NCBI GenBank assembly: GCA_017439085.1
Contig: JAFRTU010000020.1
Coordinates: forward strand, 1 to 64,000
Origin: Clostridia bacterium
Lineage (GTDB): Bacteria > Bacillota > Clostridia > Christensenellales > Christensenellaceae
DNA: 64,000 nt
Direction: 5' to 3'
The translations under genes were made by a program, and so were the position numbers. The notes under the pieces are model-generated. The model did no database searches. It saw only the letters and a list, made by a program, of their open reading frames with translations, and was not told the DNA's origin. Of the stretch, positions 51,931 to 60,489 are shown in pieces. Every line of letters begins with the position of its first letter. Within the stretch, counting starts at the first letter, position 1.

Positions 51931-52799
51931 TGTCGGACTACAAGATAATTGATTTCAGAGGCAGGTTTTCCAAAAGCTACATGAACTGGTACCTGAAGAA
52001 TAAGGATAAGGTATCCAAACTGGATCAGGACAAACAGGATGATCTTTATTATTCCATGTACGGCAAATGGCTCGAGGAACCAAAGGATTGGCTTGACGGG
52101 AACAGCCCCGCAAACTATTTCAGGAGCTTTACTGACGACAGATATCTCCTTTCAGCTCTCATAGATTATATAAAGGAAGGAATCGAGATCCCCGAATTCC
52201 TTACAGATGAGATCGTGGAGAGAGGGGACAGTCTGTATCCCATACTCCTGAACCTCATATATACAGACAAAGAGGAGGATCTGACTCCACAGCAGTTCGA
52301 ACAGCTTCTTTCAGAGAGCATGATACTCATCTCCAGAATGGGTAAGGAGCAGCCTTTCGTGAGGTATATTCAGTTGCTTTCTTCCGTTAAAGAGGAGTCG
52401 GAACTCGGAGAGACCCTGGCAGAACTCATCAGGGAAGATGCTGAGGAATACAGAGATCAGATAATTGCTGTATACAGCACCTCCGAGCAGTACGGAAGGA
52501 TGGCTTTTCTCGACATACTTTCATCTCTCGGAAAGAACGATGATACATTTGACCTCATAAAAGAGGAACTTGAAGGGGAAAGTCCTGATCTGGTGTTCCT
52601 CTGCGGGTGCATAAACAAGACCCAGGATGAGAGGTTCATAGATGTTCTGGAGAGTATCCTGAAAAACGGAGAGACGGATTATTTCTCCTTCAAGGAGATC
52701 AGCAACACCATTGAGGAATTAGGAGGCAATGCTCTGGATGAAAAGGATTTTTCCGGAGATGCCCTTTACGACTATCTGAAGGAGCACGATGAGATCTGA
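51927..52799 (+). CDS. Hypothetical helical protein
   Basis: A 290-residue acidic protein I do not recognise. It is predicted mostly helical, with repeated pairs of amphipathic helices (for example YLLSALIDYIKEG, FVRYIQLLSSVKEE, MAFLDILSSLGKND) that suggest a HEAT-like repeat solenoid. Many Asp/Glu and Tyr residues. It overlaps hslO by four bases at its start and the THUMP methyltransferase by 11 bases at its end, so it is translated with both. Confidence 0.75.
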   Translation: MMSDYKIIDFRGRFSKSYMNWYLKNKDKVSKLDQDKQDDLYYSMYGKWLEEPKDWLDGNSPANYFRSFTDDRYLLSALIDYIKEGIEIPEFLTDEIVERGDSLYPILLNLIYTDKEEDLTPQQFEQLLSESMILISRMGKEQPFVRYIQLLSSVKEESELGETLAELIREDAEEYRDQIIAVYSTSEQYGRMAFLDILSSLGKNDDTFDLIKEELEGESPDLVFLCGCINKTQDERFIDVLESILKNGETDYFSFKEISNTIEELGGNALDEKDFSGDALYDYLKEHDEI

Positions 52800-53919
52800 C
52801 AAGAACTTTACCTGTTATGCCTCATGTTCTTTCGGGCTGGAGAAGATCGTGGCTCTGGAACTGGAGGCTCTGGGACTTAAAGAAATAAGGATAAAGGACG
52901 CAAGAGTATATTTCAATGCTGACACAGAGGAACTTGCAAGAGCAAACCTGTGGCTCCGCTCGGCAGACAGGATATATATAGTCCTCAGAGAATTCACCGC
53001 GAAGACTTTTGACGAACTGTTCAGTGAGGTCAACAGCATAGAATGGGAGGCTTTACTGGAGAAGGATGAGGCAATTCCCGTGAGCGGAGATGCGGTGCAA
53101 TCCGTCCTCATGAGCGTTTCCGACATACAGTCGGTCACAAAGAAGGCAATAGTCGAAAGACTGCGTGAAAAATGGCATGTCAACTATCTTTCTGAAAAGG
53201 GAAACCGTGTACCCATATATGTCAGTACTGTCAGAGATGCCTTTACCGTTGCAGTGAATACCAGCGGGGAAGGGCTTAACAGAAGGGGCTACAGGGTAAA
53301 AAATGTCCAGGCACCTCTCAGGGAAACCCTTGCAGCAGGAATAATCTCAATTTCCAGATGGAAGGACAGACCTTTCTATGACATAATGTGCGGTTCGGGC
53401 ACGATAGTGATAGAAGCAGCCCTGAAAGCATGCAACATCGCTCCCGGACTCAGAAGACAGTTTGCTCTCACCGGATTCGGAAGAGACTGGGCACATGCGA
53501 TGAAGAACGAGAAGGAAAAGGCACAGGAAGGGATAATTAAGGAACCGGATGTGGAGATAAGAGGCTCCGATATAGATCCCGTAGCACTTGATATAGCACG
53601 GTATCATGCAAAGAGAGCAGGAGTAGCCGATCTGATAAGGTTTGAGAAGAAGGATGCACTTGTATTCACGCCTGAAACGGCTACGGGTACGCTCATCACA
53701 AATCCTCCCTATGCGGTTAGGCTCGGGAACAATGAAGAGATAGCGGAACTGTACAGGAAGATGGGGGAGACGTTAAGACCGCTCAGCGGATTCAGACAGT
53801 ATTTCATATGTGCAGATCCTGAGTTCCCGGTGCATTACGGAATGAAGGAAGACAGCAGGAGGAAACTGTACAACGGAAACATCATGTGCTATCTATTTCA
53901 GTATTTCAGGAACAGATAA
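52789..53919 (+). CDS. THUMP-domain RNA guanine N2-methyltransferase (RlmL/YpsC family)
   Basis: A 376-residue enzyme. The N-terminal ferredoxin-like plus THUMP part (residues 1-160) binds RNA; the C-terminal Rossmann domain has the SAM motif FYDIMCGSGTIVIEAAL and the catalytic NPPY in LITNPPYAVRLG. E. coli RlmL makes m2G2445 in 23S rRNA, and YpsC is the short Gram-positive form. The start overlaps the upstream gene. Confidence 0.93.
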   Translation: MRSDKNFTCYASCSFGLEKIVALELEALGLKEIRIKDARVYFNADTEELARANLWLRSADRIYIVLREFTAKTFDELFSEVNSIEWEALLEKDEAIPVSGDAVQSVLMSVSDIQSVTKKAIVERLREKWHVNYLSEKGNRVPIYVSTVRDAFTVAVNTSGEGLNRRGYRVKNVQAPLRETLAAGIISISRWKDRPFYDIMCGSGTIVIEAALKACNIAPGLRRQFALTGFGRDWAHAMKNEKEKAQEGIIKEPDVEIRGSDIDPVALDIARYHAKRAGVADLIRFEKKDALVFTPETATGTLITNPPYAVRLGNNEEIAELYRKMGETLRPLSGFRQYFICADPEFPVHYGMKEDSRRKLYNGNIMCYLFQYFRNR

Positions 53920-53922
53920 ATG

Positions 53923-53954
53923 AAAAAGCTCAGGATATATCACCTGAGCTTTTT

Positions 53955-53955
<1 letters not shown>
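53923..53955 (+). terminator. Terminator after the THUMP methyltransferase gene
   Basis: AAAAAGCTCAGG pairs with CCTGAGCTTTTT. Its right end touches the CCA end of the converging tRNA-Pro. Confidence 0.9.
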
Positions 53956-54033
<78 letters not shown>

Positions 54034-54034
54034 A

Positions 54035-54110
54035 TGGAGCCAACGGGGGGACTCGAACCCCCGACCTACTGATTACGAATCAGTTGCGCTACCGACTGCG
54101 CCACGTGGGC
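54035..54110 (-). tRNA. tRNA-Thr(CGT)
   Basis: A 76-nt cloverleaf including CCA. The anticodon loop TTCGTAA carries CGT, which reads ACG. The acceptor stem GCCCACG with CGTTGGC has one C-U mismatch at pair 4-69, an oddity in an otherwise normal tRNA. It lies 3 bases from tRNA-Pro and is probably the first of a two-tRNA transcript. Confidence 0.93.
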
Positions 54111-54206
54111 ACACCTTACATACGTGTGAATTCTATACTAAAAGAGGATGTCTTGTCAATTCAAATAATGCTTTTTGGGAAAACTCGAATGTTAGTTCCC
54201 AAACAT

Positions 54207-54235
54207 TTGACTTTTCGGTGATAAAATTGTTCTAT
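54207..54235 (+). promoter_or_regulatory. Promoter of the ECF S-component gene
   Basis: TTGACT, a 17-base spacer, and TTCTAT, 29 bases before the start codon. Confidence 0.5.
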
Positions 54236-54264
54236 TAGAGAAAAGATTTAAAAGAGGGAAGATA

Positions 54265-54795
54265 ATGAAAAAAGAGATCAAATTGAGGGGAGTCATCTTT
54301 TCCGCACTGCTGGTAGCGATAGCAGTGGTGCTTAAGGTGTACCTGGGGATACCGGTGAACATGTTCGGAGGATTCATAAAGGATATCAACCTTTCTCCGT
54401 CGGTGATAATGCTGGCAGGCATCTATATGGGCCCGCTCTATGGAGGTATAGTGGGAGGACTGACAGATATCCTGGCATTCATCATAAGGCCTCTTGGAGC
54501 TTACAACCCGCTGTTTACGATAACAAACATATTAATGGGAGTGATACCAGGTCTGTTCTTCATGCATAATGAGGAGCACAGCCTAAAAAGAGTTGCTGTG
54601 GCAGTTGCTGTCACACAGACGATATGTTCATTCATAGTGAACACCCTGATACTGATCATTCTCGGATACATGCCCGCAAAGATCGCCTGGTTCAGGGCTC
54701 TCTCTACATTCGTCCTGTTACCGGTGCACATGTTTATCGTGTATACGATACTGAAGATGCTTGATAAAGCTATAACAATAGATATGAAAGGCTGA
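54265..54795 (+). CDS. folT: ECF transporter S component, folate (FolT) type
   Basis: A 176-residue membrane protein with about six transmembrane segments, the substrate-binding unit of an energy-coupling-factor vitamin importer. Segments such as LSPSVIMLAGIYMGPLYGGIVGGLTDILAF resemble the folate family most. The shared EcfA/EcfT module is not in the window. No folate or TPP riboswitch is visible in the short leader. GAGGGAAGATA precedes ATG. Vitamin specificity is an inference. Confidence 0.78.
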   Translation: MKKEIKLRGVIFSALLVAIAVVLKVYLGIPVNMFGGFIKDINLSPSVIMLAGIYMGPLYGGIVGGLTDILAFIIRPLGAYNPLFTITNILMGVIPGLFFMHNEEHSLKRVAVAVAVTQTICSFIVNTLILIILGYMPAKIAWFRALSTFVLLPVHMFIVYTILKMLDKAITIDMKG

Positions 54796-54798
54796 TAG

Positions 54799-55353
54799 AT
54801 GAGATTCGTTCTGGCTTCAAAATCTCCGAGGAGGAAAGAACTTCTCAAGAAGATAATTCCTGATTTCGACATAAGGGTTTCCGATGCTGATGAAACGGTC
54901 GAAGAGACTGATTGCTCGAGGACTGTAATGGTACTCTCAAGGAGAAAGGCATTTGCCGTAGATGCCCACGAAGATGAAGTGGTCATAGGTGCTGATACTC
55001 TCGTGGAATTCGAAGGTGATGCGCTCGGGAAACCCTCTGACAGAGAGGACGCCAGAGATATGCTGATGAAACTCAGCGGCAACAGACACCTGGTCCATAC
55101 AGGAGTTACTATCAGATACGGAAAAGAGATCAGGAGTTTCGTGGAGACTACGGAGGTCTGGTTCGGGAACATAAGGAAAGAAGATCTTGAGTGGTATCTC
55201 GACAATGCGGAATACCTTGACAAGGCAGGGGCATACGGGATACAGGATGATGCAGCCATCTTCGTGGAGAGGATAAGCGGAGATATATACAATGTCATAG
55301 GCTTTCCCGTCTACAGAGTAAGGGAAACGCTGGTTCAGATGGGTCTCCTCTGA
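54799..55353 (+). CDS. maf: Maf family nucleotide pyrophosphatase
   Basis: A 184-residue house-cleaning enzyme that hydrolyses non-canonical or modified nucleoside triphosphates (dTTP/UTP type in Bacillus). The N-terminal motif LASKSPRRKELL binds phosphate, VIGADTLVEFEG holds the catalytic Asp and the end matches IQDDAAIFVERISGD. It starts 3 bases after the ECF gene. Maf often sits next to mre genes, as here. Confidence 0.94.
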   Translation: MRFVLASKSPRRKELLKKIIPDFDIRVSDADETVEETDCSRTVMVLSRRKAFAVDAHEDEVVIGADTLVEFEGDALGKPSDREDARDMLMKLSGNRHLVHTGVTIRYGKEIRSFVETTEVWFGNIRKEDLEWYLDNAEYLDKAGAYGIQDDAAIFVERISGDIYNVIGFPVYRVRETLVQMGLL

Positions 55354-55387
55354 ATAGTGAATTTTTTAATAATATGTTTGACCGGCA

Positions 55388-55423
55388 AAAAGATTATATC
55401 CTTGAGTGTGATATAATCTTTTT
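55388..55423 (+). terminator. Terminator between maf and mreC
   Basis: AAAGATTATATC pairs with GATATAATCTTT and T residues follow. The stem contains TATAAT, so it might instead mark a promoter for mreC. Confidence 0.5.
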
Positions 55424-55448
55424 ACTTTATATGATATGGTGAGGCAGT

Positions 55449-56270
55449 ATGAACGTTTCCAAGAACCGACCAATGATAGTAGCGATCATTGCAATAATAG
55501 TACTACTGGTGCTGGTGATATCCACATCGAATACTGATTCCGCAAAGGGACCTGTTAGTATTGCCGGAAACATCATAAGGCCTGTTCAGAGTTTCTTCTT
55601 CGGTCTGGGAAGGAAAGCCTCAGGGAACGAAGACAAGAACGTAGGAACATGGAAGGAAAAATACGAGAAACTCCTTGCAGAGCAGGAAAAATACGAAGAG
55701 ATGCTGAAAAACTATGAGGAGCTGAAGGCGGAGAATGACCGTCTGAGCGAGCTTCTCAATTATGTAGGCAATATAGAGTACGACATCTGCACTGCGGACA
55801 TAATAGGAACGACTCCTTCCGAGTGGTTCAATGAGTTCGTTGTAAATGCCGGATTGGACAAGGGTATCACGAAGGACATGGTCGTATACAACAAGGACGG
55901 TCTGGTGGGAAGGATCACATATTCCGCCAAAGGATACTCCAGAGGCATATCCATAATGGATGAGAGCAGCGGTATAGCAGTAATGGTCGAAAGGACCAGG
56001 GAAAATGCCATACTGAGCCCGATAGAAGGGACCAGCAATGAACTGGAGCTTCTGTATCTCAGGGACAATGCCGACATAGTTCCCGGAGATGTCATAATCA
56101 CTTCCGGTATAGGAGGCATCTATCCTAAGGGCATCCAGGTAGGAAAGGTGATAGAGGTCAGTACAGAAAATGCCCGTGAAAAAAAGGTAAAGATACTGAG
56201 CACCGTCGATTTTGATCATATCGAAGAAGTGACGATTGTGCTCCATGTTTATAATGAGGGGACAGACTGA
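55449..56270 (+). CDS. mreC: MreC, rod-shape determining protein
   Basis: A 273-residue protein of the elongasome. An N-terminal transmembrane helix (residues 11-26) is followed by a coiled coil (WKEKYEKLLAEQEKYEEMLK onward, residues 70-105) and a beta-rich extracellular domain. It scaffolds the wall synthases. It comes with mreD, mrdA and rodA, but mreB is absent from this location. Confidence 0.93.
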   Translation: MNVSKNRPMIVAIIAIIVLLVLVISTSNTDSAKGPVSIAGNIIRPVQSFFFGLGRKASGNEDKNVGTWKEKYEKLLAEQEKYEEMLKNYEELKAENDRLSELLNYVGNIEYDICTADIIGTTPSEWFNEFVVNAGLDKGITKDMVVYNKDGLVGRITYSAKGYSRGISIMDESSGIAVMVERTRENAILSPIEGTSNELELLYLRDNADIVPGDVIITSGIGGIYPKGIQVGKVIEVSTENAREKKVKILSTVDFDHIEEVTIVLHVYNEGTD

Positions 56271-56785
56271 TGAGATATCTCCTCCTTGAAGCGATCGCGT
56301 TTATCAGCATGGTTTTTACTTCAGCTCTATCTCCCAACTTTACTTTGCTAGGAGTTCAGGGAGATATTCTTTTTGCTGTCATGCTGGCGATGGTATACAT
56401 GGAGAAGAGGCTGACTCCGGTCCTTTTTGCTGCGTTAAATGCTCTTATCTTTGATGCCCTGTTTGCGAGAGCAATAGGCTTCTATACTTTACAGTATCTG
56501 GTCGCGGGCCTTTTCTTCTATCTGATGATCGCAAAAAGAGAGGATTCATTCCTTGTATATATCATAACTGCTGAGGTCACCTGGATATTGAAGGAAGTAT
56601 TCGGTGTTTTGCTCTGCATGCTCACCGACAATCCGATGAATCTGTGGACAAGACTGAGAGTTTATTCTCTTCCCGGGCTTGTCATACACCTTATATTGTT
56701 TACGGTCTTCTACCTTATATTCTCAAGGGTATACAGGCTGAAGGCCATAAGGCCTTCCACGATGATTGACGAAAGGGATTTCTGA
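56270..56785 (+). CDS. mreD: MreD, rod-shape determining protein
   Basis: A 171-residue membrane protein with about five to six transmembrane segments. Its ATG overlaps the mreC stop by one base. It works with MreC in the elongation complex. Confidence 0.88.
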   Translation: MRYLLLEAIAFISMVFTSALSPNFTLLGVQGDILFAVMLAMVYMEKRLTPVLFAALNALIFDALFARAIGFYTLQYLVAGLFFYLMIAKREDSFLVYIITAEVTWILKEVFGVLLCMLTDNPMNLWTRLRVYSLPGLVIHLILFTVFYLIFSRVYRLKAIRPSTMIDERDF

Positions 56786-56786
56786 G

Positions 56787-59210
56787 ATGTTTGAAAAGAT
56801 AAAGATCAGGTATATAACCAGTTTTATCATCATCATGCTCATATCTGCGGTCATGGTCCTGAAGATCTTCGGACTTAAGGCCCCTGAACAGGAAAACGCC
56901 ATGAACAAAAATGTGGTGAGTGTTTCCGTGCCCGGAAAGAGAGGCTCCATCTATGACAGGAACGGAGTTCTTCTTGCATATGATGAAGAGGCATATGACG
57001 TGATCTTCTATCGCGACCCCGTAGACAATGCATCGTCCGACAGAGCCCGCTATACCCAGATCTTCATGGACTGCATCGAAATAATAGAAAAGAACGGTGA
57101 CAAGCTGTCAAATTCATTCCTCATTACGAAAAAAGAGGATGGTAAATTCGTGTACAACATCTCCAGTGAGCTCACCGAAGAGCAGAGGACGAGCCGTATA
57201 GACAGATGGTGCTCAAACATGCAGATCTCCGATCCGGAGATGGAGCCTGAAGATATCTATTACGATCTAAGGAACAGGTTCAGGATCCCGGAGAACGTCT
57301 CCTATGAAGAGGCAGTCAAGATCCTCTCCATATGGCAGGAAGTCCAGAACAACATGTACCAGTCATATAAGAAGGTCACCATAGCCACCAACGTTAGTCT
57401 GGAGACAGTGTATGAACTGGAGACAAGAGGTGAAGAGCTTAAAGGAGTGGAGATAGCTCAATCATATGTCAGGATATACCCGAAAAAGGAAGTGGCCTCA
57501 AATATCATCGGATATCTCGGAAGGATAGTAGATAACCAGGAGCTTGAAGAAAAGAAGGAAAAGGGATATACCGCAGAGACACTGCTCGGAAAGATAGGCA
57601 TCGAAGCCACGATGGAGGAATATCTCACAGGATCTATCACCGGAAGGCTTGGAACAAAGACATATATCCTTGATGACAAGGGAAGCATTAAAAGAGTGGC
57701 GAACTACGTGGCTCCGGGTCAGGGAGACAGTGTGGTACTCACTATAGACATAGGACTTCAGGAAGTCGCCGAGAAGGCACTTGCCGAAAATGTAAAGAAG
57801 ATAAGAAGAGAACAGGAGCAGACTTATGCAAGAAACAGGTCCAAATACGACAAACTCTTGAATGAGAGAGCTGTGAAGACCCTTTCTCTTGCTAATTCAG
57901 GAGCCGCCATCGTCATGGAGGTCAAGACCTGCAATGTACTTGCTCTTGCAAGATATCCATCATTTGACAATAACCTGTTTACCGGAGGTATTTCAGAAGA
58001 GGATTACAAGGCGCTCCTGGAACAGGAAGGAGCACCTTTGTTCGACAACTCCATCTCCTCCACATCAACGCCCGGTTCCATATTCAAGATGGCCACTGCT
58101 CTTGCGGGACTCATGGAGGGGAAGATAAAGGTCAACTCGGTGATAGATGACTCCGGACCGTATGACAAATACGTGTCGGAAGGAGCGGACGCTCCTGCAT
58201 GCTGGGTAAAACCGAGATACAGCAAACATGGAAAGCAGACTGTTATCTCTGCCCTCAAGAACAGCTGCAACTACTTCTTCTTTGAAGTTGCGGACAGACT
58301 GGGCATAGACAAACTGACGGAATGGGTCGGGCGACTCGGGATGACTTCAAAGACCGGGATCCAGCTTACGGGAGAGGCTGTAGGGTGGATAGGTGGGCCG
58401 AAGATAATATATGACAGTTCCCTGCCCATAAATGACCAGAAGACAAGCAGACCCCTCCTTGTATACAATAAACTGAAAAACCAACTTGAAGGTTACGGAG
58501 AGGACAGGGGAGTCACTTACACCGAGGAACAGCTCGAAGAGGCAACGCTGGGTCTTATAAAGCTTGTGGATCTCCAGAGGCTGGATATCGGACCCGAGAT
58601 AAGGGAAGTATTGAGCAGAGTGCTCGACATACCGACTAACGTGGTGTTAAGAAGAGGCTGGACGAGCGAGATAATGTCGACTCTGATTGAACTCATATGG
58701 ACGCCGACAGATACCGTAACCCAGGGGATAGGAGCGACTCCTACACAGCTGACTCCTATAGCCGTCGCAAGATATCTCTGTGCAATTAGCAATGGTGGAA
58801 GGGTATATACTGCAAATATCCTGAAACGGATAGTCGACAGCAGGGGTAAGACTATCGTAGACAGCAAGGCCGAGCTTCTCGAGGACCTTCATATTCCGGA
58901 GGAATACAGCGAGGCGATAATGGAAGGGATGGAGCAGGTCGTCTCCTGGGAAAACAGAGGTACAGCAGGCTCCGCATTCCTGGACTTCAAGTACAGAAAG
59001 ATACTTGCCGGCAAAACGGGTACAGCACCTATCTCGAACATCGACCTTGAAGACAATATCTGGCTCTGCCTGGTGGCTCCGAAAGAAGATCCGGAGATCG
59101 CAGTAGTTTTGTTCGTTCCGAACGGACTAAGCGACAGCAAGGTGTATGATACGGCGAAAGCCATAATCACCTATTATTTTGATCAGAAGGAAGCTGAAAA
59201 GAACAGCTGA
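56787..59210 (+). CDS. mrdA: MrdA, class B penicillin-binding protein 2
   Basis: An 807-residue transpeptidase. A transmembrane anchor (residues 11-32), a pedestal domain and a catalytic domain follow. The catalytic SxxK is Ser431-Ile-Phe-Lys434 in STPGSIFK, the SxN motif is in LKNSCNYFF and the KTG motif in AGKTGTAP. It cross-links peptidoglycan for lateral growth in partnership with RodA. ATG 56787 follows AAAGGG and the mreD stop. At about 800 residues it is longer than E. coli PBP2 (about 630), as is common in Clostridia. Confidence 0.94.
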   Translation: MFEKIKIRYITSFIIIMLISAVMVLKIFGLKAPEQENAMNKNVVSVSVPGKRGSIYDRNGVLLAYDEEAYDVIFYRDPVDNASSDRARYTQIFMDCIEIIEKNGDKLSNSFLITKKEDGKFVYNISSELTEEQRTSRIDRWCSNMQISDPEMEPEDIYYDLRNRFRIPENVSYEEAVKILSIWQEVQNNMYQSYKKVTIATNVSLETVYELETRGEELKGVEIAQSYVRIYPKKEVASNIIGYLGRIVDNQELEEKKEKGYTAETLLGKIGIEATMEEYLTGSITGRLGTKTYILDDKGSIKRVANYVAPGQGDSVVLTIDIGLQEVAEKALAENVKKIRREQEQTYARNRSKYDKLLNERAVKTLSLANSGAAIVMEVKTCNVLALARYPSFDNNLFTGGISEEDYKALLEQEGAPLFDNSISSTSTPGSIFKMATALAGLMEGKIKVNSVIDDSGPYDKYVSEGADAPACWVKPRYSKHGKQTVISALKNSCNYFFFEVADRLGIDKLTEWVGRLGMTSKTGIQLTGEAVGWIGGPKIIYDSSLPINDQKTSRPLLVYNKLKNQLEGYGEDRGVTYTEEQLEEATLGLIKLVDLQRLDIGPEIREVLSRVLDIPTNVVLRRGWTSEIMSTLIELIWTPTDTVTQGIGATPTQLTPIAVARYLCAISNGGRVYTANILKRIVDSRGKTIVDSKAELLEDLHIPEEYSEAIMEGMEQVVSWENRGTAGSAFLDFKYRKILAGKTGTAPISNIDLEDNIWLCLVAPKEDPEIAVVLFVPNGLSDSKVYDTAKAIITYYFDQKEAEKNS

Positions 59211-59217
59211 CAGGGAT

Positions 59218-60405
59218 ATGGAATCAACCAACAGGAAATACATAAACAAGATAGACTGGTTCACGGTGATACTCACCATAGGTCTGACCATATTCGGACT
59301 GCTGAACATAGCCAGTGCAACTTCCGAAGGATATGAGGAGGGAACTCCCTTAATGGAGTATATCGGGACTCTGTTCACCGGAAAGTTCCTGAGACAGTTC
59401 ATTATTTTTTTGGTGTCTCTCGGCATAGCCATAGCGCTCATGTTCATGAATTATGATACTATAAAGGACCTGAACCTCTTTATATTCATCGGAACGGTAC
59501 TCCTTCTGGTGGCGACCCTCATCTTCGGGAACAGACAGAGAGGAATGAGAGGATGGCTTACCATCACGAAGCCAATATCCATAGGACTCCAGCCGGGAGA
59601 ACTGTGCAAGATCATGGCCATCATAGTTTTCTCCGCAGAACTTGCAAAGGTCACCGAAGGTAACAAACTCGGTATTACGAGAGTTCGGGATCTAATTCCG
59701 CTCATAATAAAGGCCGGGATCATTGCAGGCCTCATAATCGCACAGCCGGACTTCGGAACTGCCATGATCTATATCGGTATAATGCTGGCACTCATTTTCA
59801 TGGCAAAGACCAGTTGGAAGATACTCGTACCTCTTGCGGTGCTCGGAGCAGTATCTCTTCCGATCCTCTGGATGTTTCTGACTCCTGACCAGAAGGCAAG
59901 GGTATATGTCTTTTTGGATCCGTCCCTTGATCCTGAAGGTTACGGATACAACGTCGGAAGAGCAAAATCCGTCAGCAGTGCCGGAGGAATGACGGGAAAA
60001 GGTCTGTTCTCAAGGGACCTCCTTACGCAGAAGAGCAGCTATCTTCCGGAAAAGCATACGGACTTCATATTCTCTTCGATGGTGGAAGCGATAGGGATAA
60101 TAGGAGCGGTCATATTCGTGATTATATATCTCCTGCTAATATTCAGGCTCTTCAGACTTTCCATGAGAGCAAGGGATGATTTCGGAGCATATGTGATAAT
60201 GGGAGTTGCATTTATGCTGGCTTTCCACTTCATAGAGAACGTCGGGATGAACATAGGGCTCATGCCTGTCACAGGCATTCCTCTTCCCCTCATAAGCTAC
60301 GGGGGATCGAATCTTATGACCACGATCGTGGCTATCGGCATGTGCGTGAACATAGACATGAGGCGGGCAAAGAACAATAAACTCAGGGATATAGTCCTCA
60401 AGTGA
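59218..60405 (+). CDS. rodA: RodA, SEDS family peptidoglycan glycosyltransferase
   Basis: A 395-residue membrane protein with about ten transmembrane segments. The SEDS signature appears in RAKSVSSAGGMTGKGLFS and near the end in GIPLPLISYGGSNLM. It polymerises lipid II glycan strands with MrdA. ATG 59218 follows AGGGAT; an in-frame TTG at 59179 lies inside mrdA and has no site. Last gene of the mre-mrd set. Confidence 0.93.
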   Translation: MESTNRKYINKIDWFTVILTIGLTIFGLLNIASATSEGYEEGTPLMEYIGTLFTGKFLRQFIIFLVSLGIAIALMFMNYDTIKDLNLFIFIGTVLLLVATLIFGNRQRGMRGWLTITKPISIGLQPGELCKIMAIIVFSAELAKVTEGNKLGITRVRDLIPLIIKAGIIAGLIIAQPDFGTAMIYIGIMLALIFMAKTSWKILVPLAVLGAVSLPILWMFLTPDQKARVYVFLDPSLDPEGYGYNVGRAKSVSSAGGMTGKGLFSRDLLTQKSSYLPEKHTDFIFSSMVEAIGIIGAVIFVIIYLLLIFRLFRLSMRARDDFGAYVIMGVAFMLAFHFIENVGMNIGLMPVTGIPLPLISYGGSNLMTTIVAIGMCVNIDMRRAKNNKLRDIVLK

Positions 60406-60489
60406 ACACATAATATATTCATTTTTCTTTTTGCCGCATACATTTTGTATGTTATAATCCCCCATGTATCTATTTCAAGGGGAAGAATT

